Source: Benincasa hispida (lineage: Eukaryota > Streptophyta > Magnoliopsida > Cucurbitales > Cucurbitaceae). From it: 64,000 bases of DNA. The notes beneath the pieces are model-generated. The model had not been told where the DNA came from. It saw nothing but the letters and a program-made list of their open reading frames with translations, and searched no databases. Shown piece by piece: positions 12,554-23,330 of the stretch. Each line of letters begins with the position of its first letter. Positions within the stretch are counted from its first letter, which is position 1. The translations under genes were made by a program, and so were the position numbers. The stretch lies in assembly GCF_009727055.1 (NCBI RefSeq), contig NC_052350.1, positions 124,210 to 188,209 of the forward strand, given 5' to 3'.

Positions 12554-12869
12554 CAGGTTGTTGGTTTCTGATCCCAAATTCCATTATTGTATTGAATTTG
12601 TTTACAATACTGGTGGGTTTTATGATCTGTATTGCGTTTATGTGATAAATTTTTGTGGATGAATTTTTTATGGATGTTTCGAGATAGAATTCTCAGTTTA
12701 AGGCTTTTTGTTTAAATTTGCAAAGTTAATTTGTAAAGGCCCCTACGTTTTTGGGCAATAATTTGCAGTCGAGTTTATATTTGTTTTAAGTTTTTTAGTC
12801 ACTCGTGAGGCTTCAAAGAAGAAGGGTTGCAGTGCGTTTCAAAGGAGAAGACGAAACGGAGGTTTTTGC

Positions 12870-13470
12870 ATCGTGTAGCTAATGCTAAACGATCAGATAG
12901 TTTTTGTTATGCGATCGTGTAGAGTTTACTACACGATCATGTAGCATTTGCTAAACGATCGCATAGCTAATGTTATGCAATCGTGTAGAGTTTGCTACAC
13001 GATCGTGTTGCGTTGGCTGCACGATTGCGTAGGCACTTGTTTGCCAGACGATCACGTGCTATTAGATACTCGATGCATCCTTGTGTGCTAAACAATTGTG
13101 TAGACTATCATGCTCATCGCATAGTCATTAGCTACATGATCATGCAGTATATGATACTCGACGCATCCTTGCGTGCTAAACGATTGTGTAGACTATCATG
13201 CTCATCGCATAGTCATGAGCTATACAATCGCATAGTATATGATACTCGACACATGGATCTTTATTACACGATCGCATAGACTATCATGCTCATTGCATAG
13301 TCATTAGTTATACGATCGTGCATTATATGATACTCGACGCATGGATGTTTACTACACGATCGCGTAGACTTTCATGTTCATCACATAGTCTTAAACTATG
13401 CGATCGCATATAAACGATCGTTTATACTCGACGCCTCACTGCTCAACGATTAGGTGTTTGCTACACGATC
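12870..13470 (+). repeat. ACGATCG palindrome array in C2 leader
   Basis: Dozens of degenerate copies of (t/c)acacgatcgtgtag or aaacgatcgcatag. The core CGATCG is self-complementary, so many local hairpins are possible. It includes the 88-bp tandem repeat at 13065-13428. The same word family occurs in LTR U5 parts at 6640-6900, 10570-10680, 27480-27720, 41720-41900 and 60890-60930, and in the C3 leader at 42690-43060. Confidence 0.9.
13065..13428 (+). repeat. 88-bp tandem repeat, four copies
   Basis: Units start at 13065, 13153, 13241 and 13329 with gatactcgaYgcat or a close variant. A fifth partial start lies at about 13423. Spacing between the first four starts is exactly 88 bp. Each unit holds gactatcatgctcatcgcat and one to three CGATCG-type words. 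The open frame across it (12992-13279) exists because the repeat lacks stops in that frame, and it is not a gene. Confidence 0.93.
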
Positions 13471-13639
13471 AACTGCAAGGGTTCTCTGTGGAGTAGTTCA
13501 AGGCAAGCGGTTTAAGACTCAGTTCATTTTGTTCTGAACTGGTGGACTCATATTTGTAATAGATTAGCCTTTCATTTTCATTTCAAAGATGTTCTATCCC
13601 AGTCCACCAACTTTAATATTAATATACACGTGATGTATG

Positions 13640-13960
13640 TTTATATTATATGCCATAATGTATGTCATATAGCTTTAGAACCCCCCATGGGTTATGTATT
13701 TATTTTCATGCATCATTTTATGTTATAAGTGTTATAATATACTAGAATGCATGTTTTAAATTACACAAAGCATGCTCATGCATCATATAATATAAGAGTT
13801 ATAGTATATGTATGCATGCATTATAGCATATCCATGCATCATTTATATTATAAATATTATAATTTAAGATTGAATGGTTGTATGGAATGTATGCTATAGC
13901 ATGGTTCATTATTTAGTTATATAAATGTTATATATTAGTAATGAATGGACATTGCATGAT
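13640..13960 (+). repeat. ATGCAT/TATAAT-rich imperfect repeats in C2 leader
   Basis: Repeated pattern of catgcatcat followed by tatgttataagtgttata, roughly every 70 to 90 bp. The C1 leader has the same pattern in reverse at about 25490-25770. It is absent from the C3 leader. Confidence 0.75.
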
Positions 13961-14298
13961 GCATGACATTACTTTAGGTAATTTTATAAAGTATGTCAAT
14001 GCTTGTAATGTCGGTTTTAATTTATTTCATTTACTTTATAAGAGTTATAAATAAATGAAATTAGAAATTAAAATCAATTACCAAGAGTTGCATGCAAACT
14101 TGGGTAAAATCATTTTTTAAAAAAAGTTTTAAAGTATGATTGAGATAGACCTAAGTTCACTAATTTCTAATGAGGTTAGAAATTAGATTAATCTTTTAAA
14201 TCGGTTTAATAGGATTAAATTGATTTCAATAAAAGATTAAATTTGTAGCAAATATATCTATAAGGCACCTTTTGTCTAAGACGGGTTCTGGCTAGACT

Positions 14299-14331
14299 GG
14301 GGTATTTAAGCTAACGAAAACGAAATACCCC
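14299..14331 (+). other. Hairpin in conserved leader block
   Basis: ggggtattt and aaatacccc form a perfect 9-bp inverted repeat around a 15-nt loop. The surrounding block (about 14265-14360) is conserved in the leaders of C3 (43345-43440) and C1 (reverse, about 25080-25175), where the stem is only partly preserved. A structural RNA role is inference only. Confidence 0.5.
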
Positions 14332-14613
14332 TACTTGGGAACCTACCTAGAAAAGTGAATTTGATAGATTTGCTACAAGCATGCAATTGTTGATTAATAT
14401 TTGTTAAAGTATTTAATGAATGTTAATCAAAATTGTTTAACTTTCCAAAGTAAGTGTTATCTTTGGGCAAACTTAAACAATCACTTAGTAAAAATAATTA
14501 GTCATATTTTTTCTAAGTAAATTAAACCCTAGGTTGTTAAAATACTCAATAGGAGGAAAAGATATATATGATATGTCATTTTTTCACTCAAGTTTCTCCC
14601 TTAATATTCACAT

Positions 14614-14870
14614 CGTGAGACTCATGCTTGGCCTTGAGGCACCCTGGGAGCGTTCCTCTTTAGATGGTGTTTGCATGGGTCAATATCAAGGTGAATGGAA
14701 AGAGTATTTATAGTAAGTGGGAGAAGTATGTGTGTCAACATGTCCTATGGTCTCTGTCATTGGTTTACACTGTGAGACCTTCTTGCACGGCCTCGAGGCG
14801 TCCTGGAAGCGTCTCCCTTTGGATGGTTTGTGTTGTTGGTCAATATCAAGGCGAACTCCAGAAAAGAATA
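14614..14870 (+). repeat. Duplicated G/C-rich leader module in C2
   Basis: Two related ~85-bp copies (about 14614-14700 and 14770-14862). Each has gcctYgaggc, then ctgggagcgt, then a gatggt(t)tgtg segment and ggtcaatatcaaggYgaa. Short stems from the cctcgaggc palindrome are possible. The same two-copy arrangement is present in C3 (43700-43945) and in reverse in C1 (24590-24830). Confidence 0.82.
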
Positions 14871-15318
14871 TGGTCACTTTAGTTTTTTTCCCAATCGGTT
14901 TTTCCCTTCGGTTGGCTCATTCGGCAAAACTATAGGATCTAAAATGAAGGGTTACAATTATCGGAAATTATTAAGCAAGTTAATGATTTCTTGACCAAAT
15001 AAATGATGACTGATCATTATAAGAATAAGAGTTATTATAGTGTAATGATTAGTTGAGAGTGACTCAATTTAGTGAAGGGAGAAACTGACTACCTTTTGGT
15101 GGCTTTTGTCCTAAATCACTGAAGCATCATTGCAAAATTAGATGTTAAATGGGGTTCATTTAGATTTTGCTAAAACTGATTGGATTTTTTTTTTATAGAG
15201 TTATGTTAAAATCTAATGTAGATTAATATGTTTGTTAGATTAGTATGTTTGTTTGTTTGTTTTTTCAGCTATATGAAATATATTGATTTTTCGTTAGTTA
15301 TCTTTTCAAGTTTGACCA

Positions 15319-15860
15319 GTTTTAATTACATGACGTGAAAAGAATCCATTAAAACATTTTTCGTGGTAAACGACCTCGAAGTTGTCATGAATGAGGATTG
15401 TCCTCAAGTCCTAACACTTGATGCACCACGAAATGTTTGTAATGCATATGAGGTGTGGATGAAAGCTAATTTGAGGGCCCAAGTTCACATTTTGGCAAGC
15501 ATACCTGATGCATTGGCCAAAAGGTTTGAGAACAAGGTCATTGCACGTGAGATCATGGAATCAATGCAAGAACTGTTTGAATAAAGGTTCTCACTATTCA
15601 AGCAAAACGGGATTGATGACAATGAAACCAGTAGTGTCAGTGTCCAAGATAATCTCCAGTCCATATTGAATGTCAAGGGACTAATAGAGAAAGTAATTGT
15701 TACCAACTCTGATGAAGTTCATCGACGAGGAATGTCCGTTGAAATGAATCTTGGAGTTTATGATTTGGTTTCTGGTACTAATCCCACTGCTCTCTATAAA
15801 AGGAAGAACTCCAAAGATAATAAATGTGATTTATTTGTACTAGAGACGTGCTTAGTAGAG
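15319..15860 (+). pseudogene. C2 gag remnant (UBN2-type), zinc knuckle deleted
   Basis: Copia gag polyprotein. 15363-15584 reads as the UBN2/gag_pre domain core (LANASIPDALAKRFE-like, REIMESMQELFE), with a stop at 15582. Downstream pieces continue to the protease through frame changes. The expected CX2CX4HX4C nucleocapsid motif between gag and protease is missing: the frame passes from a Lys-rich stretch directly to the pre-protease segment LFVLETCLVEND. Its absence suggests an internal deletion. Confidence 0.82.
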
Positions 15861-17297
15861 AATGATGATTCTTCCTGGATAATTGATTCAGGGGCTACTA
15901 ACCACGTATGTTCTTCCCATCAAGGATTTAGTTCCTGGAAATAGTTGGAAGCTAGAGAGATGACTCTTAGAGTAGGTACTGGTAAGGTCGTTTCAGTTGT
16001 TGCTATATGCAGACTTAAGTTATTTTTGGACAAGAAACGATATCTATTATTAGATAACATATATGTAATTCCTCATATCACTAGGAACCTAATTTCTGTT
16101 TCCTGTCTGATTGAACAAAATTATTCCATTTCATTCTCTGAGAATAAAGTGTTTATTTTTAAGAATGGAATGGAGTTAGGTTTTGGTTCAATGGAAAATA
16201 ACTTGTATATACTAAGGCCGTTAGTCATAAAAGCTGTGCTCAATACTGCAACGTTCAAAACAACAACAACTGTAAAAAGACCGAGAATTTATCCTAAAGA
16301 AAATGTTCATTTTTGGCTTTTAAGGTTGGGTCACATCAATCTCAAGAGGATTGAGAAGTTGGTGAAAAGTGGACTTCTAAATGGTTTAGAAGAAAACCCT
16401 TTACCAGTATGTGAGTCATGTCTTGAGGGCAAAATGACCAAACGGCCTTTTACTAGAAAAGGTTATAGAGCCAAAGAAACCTTGGAGCTTATATATCCAG
16501 ATCTCTATGGTCCGATGAATGTAAGAGCACGAGGTGGATATGAATATTTCATCTTTTTCATGGATGATTATTCTAGATTTGATTATCTATACCTAATGCA
16601 ATATAAGTGTGAAGCTCTTAAAAAGCTCAATGAGTACAAGACTGAAGTTGAAAACCTATTAGGTAAGAAGATAAAAACACTACGATCTGATCGTGGTGGA
16701 GAGTTTATGGACTTAAGATTCCAGAACTATATGATAGAACATGGAATCACGTCCCAACTCTCAGCCCCAAGTACACGTCAGCAAAATGGTGTAATAAAAC
16801 AAAGAAACGGAACTCTGTTGAACATGGTTTGGTTTATGATGAATTATGCTCATCTTTTAGACTCGTTTTGGGGATATACAGTAGTGACTGCAGTTTATAT
16901 TTTGAATAACGTTCCCTCAAAGAGTGTTTCTGGAACATTTTTTTAGTTATGGAAAGGTCGTAAAGGTAGTTTACGCCATTTCAGGATTTGGGGATGTCTA
17001 GCCCATATGCTTAGACAAACCCCAAAAAGTTGGAACAGTTAAAAAATGTGCCTATTTGTAGGTTACCCCAAGGAAACGAGAGGTGGATACTTCTATGATC
17101 CAAGTGATAATAAAGTGTTTGTATCGACAAATGTTACTTTCTTAGAAGAAGACCACATGAAGGATCATAAGCCACGAAGTAAACTTGTTTTAAATGAGAT
17201 TTCTAATGAGACTGCTAAGACTTCAACAAGAGTTGTTGAACATACTGATAAATCAACAAGGGTTTTTCATGTCAGTTCATCTAGTCATCCATCTTAA
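15861..17297 (+). pseudogene. C2 protease and integrase
   Basis: The protease motif is intact: D-S-G at 15885-15893 in WIIDSGATNHVC. After a stop at 15942 the frame 15945-16946 continues through protease, GAG-pre-integrase (WLLRLGHINLKRI, zinc-binding CESC) and the integrase core. Catalytic Asp residues are seen at residue 186 (IYPDLYGPM) and 249 (LRSDRGGEF). The third residue, expected Glu, is Lys at 285 (NGVIKQRN), with the correct 35-residue spacing. Strand transfer should be abolished. A stop at 16944 separates the integrase C-terminal part (17046-17297). Confidence 0.9.
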
Positions 17298-18970
17298 GAG
17301 TTGAGACTGCCTCGACGTAATGGGAGGGTTATTAACCCACCTATATGTTACATGGGTTTAACAGAAGCCCAAAACATCATATCTGAAAATGGTGTTTAGG
17401 ATCCATTTTCTTATAAGCAAGCAATGGAAGATGTTGACAAAGATAAATGGATTAAAGCCATGAATCAAGAAATGGAGTCCATATACTTCAATTCTGTCTG
17501 AGAGCTTGTAGATCAGCCTGATGGGGTAAAACCTATGGGTTGTAAATGAATCTACGTGAGGAAAAGAGGTGGAGATGGAAAGGTACAAACCTTTAAAGAT
17601 AAACTTGGGGCAAAGGGTTATACCCAGGTTGAGTGAGTGGACTATGAAGAAACTTTCTCACCTATTGTTATGTTAAAGTCTATCAGAATTCTCTTGTCCA
17701 TAGCCACATATTATGACTATGAGATATGACAAATGGACGTCGAGACTGTAATTTTTAATGGTATTTTTTAAGAGACCATCTACATGATTCAACCAGAAGG
17801 ATTCATTGAATAAGATCAAGAACAAAATGTTTGCAAGCTTAAGCGCTCCATTTATGGACTGAAACAAGCATCTCGATCTGAGAATATAAGATTTGATACT
17901 GCAATCAAATCTTATGGTTTCGATCAGAATATTGATGAAACTTGTGCTTACAAGAAAATCATCAACAACTCAATAGCTTTCCACGTGTTGTATATGGATG
18001 ATATCCTACTCATTGGGAATGATGTAAGTTTTCTGACTGATGTTAAGAAATGGCTAGCCACCCAATTCTAAATGACAGATTTGGGAGAGGCGCAGTTTGT
18101 TCCAGGGATCCAGGCTATAAGGGATTGTAAGAACAAAAGGTTGGCCTTGTTTCAAGCATCGTATATTGACAAGATGCTTGTCAGATATTCGATGCACAAT
18201 TCCAAAAAGGGTTTATTACCTTTCAGGCATGGAATTGTATTGTCTAAGGAACAGTGTCCTAAGACTCCTCAAGAGGTTGAAAAAATGAGACAAATTCCCT
18301 ATGTATTGGTTATTGGTAGCCTTATGTATGCAATGTTATGTACTAGACCTAACATTTGCTACACAGTAGGGATTATCAGTCAATATCAGTCCAATCTAAG
18401 GTTAGATCACTGGACGGTAGTCAAAACGATCCCCAAGTATCTTTGGAGAACGAGGGACTATATGCTAGTGTATAGAGATAAGGATTTGATCCTTACAGGA
18501 TATAAAAACTCTGACTTTCAAACTGATCAGGATTTTTGGAAATCCACACTAGGGTCAGTGTTCATTCTGAATGGAGGAGCTATAGTATGGCGAAGCATCA
18601 AGCAACGATGCGTCGCAGACTCCACTATGGAAGTCGAATATGTAGCTGCTTGTGAAGCTTCTAAGGAGGTTGTTTGGCTTAAGAAGTTCCTTACTTATTT
18701 GGAAGTTGTTCCAAAATGTCTTTGCTCATCATACTTTATTGTGATAATAGCGGTGTTGTGGCAAATTCTAAGGAACCTAGGAGTCACAAAGAGGCAAGCA
18801 CATAGAACATAAATATCATTTGACTCGGGAGATTGTGCATCGAGGTGATTTGATTGTCACGAAGATCGCATCGGAGAACAATGTTGTTGATCTGTTTACA
18901 ACGGCTCTCACGGCTAAAGTGTTCGAGGGTCATCTAGAAAGTCTGAGTCTATGGGATATGCAGCATATTG
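17298..18970 (+). pseudogene. C2 reverse transcriptase and RNase H
   Basis: RVT_2 followed by copia RNase H. 17298-18071 carries about ten stops but reads through the thumb/palm blocks. The catalytic motif is Y-M-D-D at 17991-18002, where the family usually has YVDD. The long frame 18072-18812 covers the end of RT (KKGLLPFRHGIVLSKEQCPK) and the RNase H domain (STMEVEYVAACEASKEVVW). A frameshift at about 18710 breaks the CDNSG block. The tail continues to a degraded polypurine tract. Confidence 0.9.
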
Positions 18971-18984
18971 TCAAGGGAAAATGG
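18971..18984 (+). promoter_or_regulatory. C2 polypurine tract (degraded)
   Basis: tcaagggaaaatgg, purine-rich, immediately before the 3' LTR start TGTTGAGG. It is less canonical than the aagtgggaga of sister elements. Confidence 0.6.
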
Positions 18985-21635
18985 TGTTGAGGTTGATGCT
19001 CTAAATCTCGTAGGGTTCTGTAGTTTGTAAACACTTGTATGAACAAACATTCTGTGATTTATAATATATGATATTTTATTCACTTCTGCCTATGAAATAT
19101 ATGATATTTTAGTTGCATTAACCGTAAACCAATAAACTAAGATCCATGGTTATCATTGTAACTTAAACATATATGTGGAGACATACATGTGGATCGTGTT
19201 TAAGTGATAACCTAAATGTTCTGTAGTATCTGGATAAGGTTGGGTACCTTATCCTGGTGACACTATGAGTATGACTCACTTTGTAGATGTTACAAATGTT
19301 GTAAAGTGCTATAAATGATCTGATTCTAATCATTCATGTATTAGATATGAGAGCAGGGATATTCTATACAAAGGAGTTTGTATAAGACTGAACCACGAAA
19401 TGCTTAGTCTCATTATATAACGCCGTTCATAATAGATACTTTCATTTCACTAGGATGACCATAGGTAACATGACCTTAATCCTGAGTGAGTTGTGAACTC
19501 CTACTTATGAGGACGATCATTTAATTTGTATGGGTGAGAGTGGCCAGATCGCCGACTCAACAAGCCTACCATTTTGAAGATTCGTCTGATTGGGGAGCTG
19601 GGAACTCAGCTACACAAGATGAAATTCAATCCTTCCCCGAAGCATGGGTAAGTAGATAAATTGCTCCCTTAAGGGTTGATTCCAGGTCTTGAACAATGTG
19701 GAGCCACACCCTCTCCTGGCCTGAGAGGGATTTAGTCATAGTGGGATTTAGTCGTAGTTTGTAAACTCTATATAAACATATTGTTATTAATAAAATAAGC
19801 GTTATTTTATAAGCATATACTCAATCCAATAAACTAAGATCCGAGGTTATTTTATGTAATTTAAACAAGTATGTAGAGACATACAAGTGGATCTTGTTTA
19901 AATGATAACCTAAATGGTCTGTAGTAGCAAGATAAGGTACCTTATCCTAGTGACATACGGATACAACCCGCTTTGTAGGTGTTACAAATGTTATAAAGTG
20001 CTACAAATGATCTGATCCTGATTATTCATGTGGAGACATGCGAACGGGGGTATCCTATACAAAGGATTTGTATATGACCAGACCACAAAATGATTAGTCT
20101 CTTTATATAATACCGTTAATAATGTGCTTAAATTTCACTAGGATGACCATAGGTGACATGACCTAAATCCTCAGCGAGTTGCGAACTTCTGTTCATGAAG
20201 GTGGTCTTTTAATTTGTATAAGTGAGAGTGGCCAGATTTCCAACTCAACAACCTACCATTTTGGTGATTCGTCTGACTGGGGAGCTGGGAACTCAGCTAC
20301 ATAAGACGAAATTCACTTCTTTCCCCATGTAGGGGCAAGTAGATAAATTGCTCCCTTAAGGGCTGATTCCAAGTCTTGAACATAGTAGTCATACCCTCTC
20401 TTGACCCAAGAGGACTTGGTCATAGTGGGAATATGACTTATTGTTCATTAGAAGAATCAATGGTACTTAAGGAGTTAGATGTAACTACAGGGACAAAATG
20501 GTATTTTGGCCCAGCTATACTTACGAGCAATTGTTGAAGGGTCATCGCACTATTGATTGGTTATATCTAATAGATACAGAAATTTATCTGTAGTACGAAG
20601 AGTGCAGCTGTGGGTCTTTAGTGGAGTGATCGGCAGTCAACGGATGTTGGATAATTTAATTAAAGAGTTTAATTAATTATCCGAGTACCGTTGAAGCTTC
20701 AATCTACAGGTCCATAAGGTCCTCACTGTAGCTCAGTAGGGATTTAATCTTTGGATTAATTTGAAGTGTTCAAATTAATTGAGGGTATTAATTATATATA
20801 ATATAATTAATTATTATGTATTTGATATATTATTAGAGAAATTTGAATATGATTCAAATACCAATTATACGAATGAGATTCATGTAATTAAATATAAATA
20901 TGATTTATATTGAGAGGAATTAAAATATTTGAGTATGATCCAAACATCATTTATATGGATGAGATTCATATAAATGGATTTAATATAAATTGATTTATAT
21001 TAAATACCATGTATAGTTAAGAGAGAATAAAAGCTATAGTTTATGTTGTATTTGATGCAATATAAAACTATAGGCTATATGTTATATTTGATATAACATA
21101 TAGTGTATATATAATAAAAAAGTTATTATATATTTTATTAATTTATTTGAAATTAATAAAAGAGAAGAAGTTATAACTCCCTCCCTATATTCTCTCAATA
21201 AATAACGTGGGTTTCAAGTGGGTTGCAGAGAACCATCTTCTTCCAACAATTCACATAGAGAAAAGTTCTCTAAGAAAAATCTCATCCTCTTCTTTTCCTT
21301 CCCTCTACCAAGAATTCAAGCAAAGTCCACAACCCTTCTTGAATCCTTTAAATCCCAAAAAAGAATACAAAGGGTTCCCACTTGGTAGTGTCTGTGCATG
21401 AAGAAGAAGATCCACGAAGAAGAAGTTCTGTTCGTGGCTAGTACGAGGGATTACTTGAAGAAAGGTTCTTCAAAGGTGAGGTTTATTGAAACCTGTTTTC
21501 TTTATAAAAGCATGTTGTAATTTAATCTTGAATGCATATTTATTTGTATGTTTACTGTAAATTTTATATTCAATAATCAATGGAATTTAGATGATTTGCT
21601 TCGCTCAAGGATCTCCCTACGTCGAGATTCCTTCA
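18985..21635 (+). repeat. C2 3' LTR with partial internal duplication
   Basis: Starts TGTTGAGGTTGATGC and ends GATTCCTTCA before the gtaaa TSD. It is 2651 bp, longer than the ~2.0-kb family LTR, because LTR-start sequence occurs twice: 18985 to about 19727, then again from about 19728 (tagtgggatttagtcgtag) to the end. The second copy matches the C2 5' LTR start (9897-10171) best. The joint lies at a short gtggga-like match, so unequal recombination between LTRs is likely. An open frame at 21207-21401 is LTR sequence and not a gene. Confidence 0.85.
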
Positions 21636-21640
21636 GTAAA

Positions 21641-22900
21641 TCTATAAGATCTCAAACCAAATTAAAGTACATCGACTCCATTTTTATTTCCATAACTTTG
21701 ATCCACTCATCTTTGTCAACATCCTTCATTGCCTTATTGTAAGACAATGGATCTTCAACATCTCTGTCAGCTACCATAGCTATAATTTCGGTTAAACCTA
21801 TGTAACAAACAGGTGGGTTCGCAACCCTCCCACTGTGTCAAGGCTCCCTCAATACTTGAGGTGGATTTAACCTACTAGATGATCCAACTTCAACAACTCT
21901 TGTTGAGGTGTTGGGTTCTGCAACAACTCTTGTTGAAGGTTCATTGGATTTCTTAGAAAGTTCATTCAACAAAACATTACTGCAGGGCTGGTGCTCCCTT
22001 ATGTGGCATTCTTCCAGAAAAGTAGCATTTGTCGACACAAACACTTTATTTTCTTTATGGTTGAAGAAGTAGTCACCTCTCGTTCTTTTGGGTTAGCCTA
22101 CAAAAAAGCACAATTTTGAAGGAGGTTCCAATTTCTTAGGATTTGCCTCAAGCACATGTGTTGGGCAGTTCCAGATTCTGAAATGACGTAAACTAGCTTT
22201 ACGACTATTTCATAACTCCAAAGGTGTTCTTGTAACACTTTTGGATGGAACAAAATTCAAATATACGTTGCAGTGTGTACTGCAAAACCCCCAAACGAAT
22301 CAGGTATGGAAGCGTAACTCATCATAGACCAAACCATGTCCAACAGGGTTCGATTTCTCCTTTCTAATACATCATTCTGGTAAGGTGTACCAGGTGCTGA
22401 GAGTTGGGATACAATTTCGTGTTCTATCAAATAGTTTTGGAATTTTTAATTCAAAAACTCTCCACCTCGATCAAATCGAAATGTCTTAAGTGTTTTATTT
22501 AATGCATTTTCAACTTCTGCCTTGAACTCTTTGAAATTTTCAAAGGATTCAGACTTATGTTGAATTAAATAAACATATCCGCATCTTGAATAATCATCAG
22601 TAAAGGTGATGAAATATTCAAACCCTTCTCTTGCTTTTACATTCATCAAACAACAAATGTCTAAATGTACTAGCTCTAAGGGTTCTTTGACCCTGTGACC
22701 TTTTTCATTAAAAGGATTTTTAGTCATTTTTCCTTCAAGGCATGACTCACACACAGGTAAAGAATTTTCTTCTAACTCGCTTAGAAGTTCATTCTTCACC
22801 AACCTCTCAATCATATTGAGATTGATGTGTCCTAATCTCAGGTGCCAAAGTTGGGTATTTTCTTTAGGAGAATTCTAAGTCTTTTATTTTGAGTTACTGT
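21641..22900 (-). pseudogene. C1 integrase and inter-domain region
   Basis: Continuation of C1 pol upstream of the C2 insertion, read on the minus strand. 22446-22814 holds GAG-pre-integrase and the integrase core: CESCLEGKMTKNPF, first Asp in VHLDICCLM, second Asp in FRFDRGGEF. The third catalytic Glu is preserved in a VLERRN context at about 22370. 21838-22044 is the integrase tail (VSTNATFLEE). 21641-21835 reads towards RT (AMEDVD-like). Several stops interrupt it. Confidence 0.85.
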
Positions 22901-23330
22901 TGTTTTAAACATTTAAATGTTATAGAGGGCTTTAGTTATTAATGGTCTTAGCACATAAAGATTGTTTTCCAGTTAAACAGAACAAATATTGACACCATTC
23001 TTTGAAATAAACACTTTATTTACAGACAAATATATACAATAACTTTGTTCTAATTAACATTTTATAGAAATTAAGTTCCTCTTCAAACCAGAAACTACAT
23101 ATATATTTTCTAGCAAAATATATTTATTCTGTAAATTTAATCGGAGACCTCCCATTACCACAGCTGAGACGACGTGCCCAGTTCTAACCCGCATTGTCAT
23201 CTCTCCAGCTTCCAGTTGTCGCCAGGAACTAATTCTCTAAAATGAAGAACAAACGTGGTTATTGGCGTCCGAATAAATTATCCAAGCCGAATCATCATTC
23301 TCCACTAAACAGGTTTCCAAAACAAGCAAA
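22901..23330 (-). pseudogene. C1 protease region
   Basis: The minus strand reads the pre-protease segment LVLETCLVENDDSAW at about 23280-23325, followed by a degenerate active site in which D-S-G has become Y-S-D. The rest of the protease (22901-23270) is interrupted by stops. Position between nucleocapsid and integrase fits the copia order gag-PR-IN-RT-RH. Confidence 0.72.

Larger units (their letters stand above)
12554..15318 (+). other. C2 untranslated leader (~2.75 kb)
   Basis: Non-coding region between the primer-binding site and gag. It holds, in order, an ACGATCG-rich array with an 88-bp tandem repeat (12870-13470), an ATGCAT/ATAAT repeat zone (13640-13960), a block with a 9-bp-stem hairpin (14299-14331), a duplicated G/C-rich module (14614-14870), and a block before gag (14930-15310). 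Equivalents of the last blocks occur in the leaders of C1 (24171-26450, minus) and C3 (43140-44428). Long leaders are known in BARE/Angela elements. The role here (packaging, translation or transcription) is unknown. Confidence 0.75.
9897..21635 (+). mobile_element. Ty1/copia element C2 inserted in C1 pol
   Basis: Plus-strand copia with a gtaaa TSD at 9892-9896 and 21636-21640. Order: 5' LTR 9897-12539 (disturbed), primer-binding site 12542-12553, leader of about 2.75 kb, gag about 15319-15860, protease/integrase/reverse transcriptase/RNase H to about 18970, and 3' LTR 18985-21635. Both sides of the insertion read as one interrupted C1 pol coding region. It is the most complete copia in the window, but it has internal stops, no gag zinc knuckle and a changed integrase catalytic residue. 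Confidence 0.93.

Noticed and set aside
13065..13428. CRISPR-like array (regular 88-bp spacing)
   Set aside because: Units are contiguous tandem repeats with no unique spacers, in a eukaryotic retrotransposon leader.
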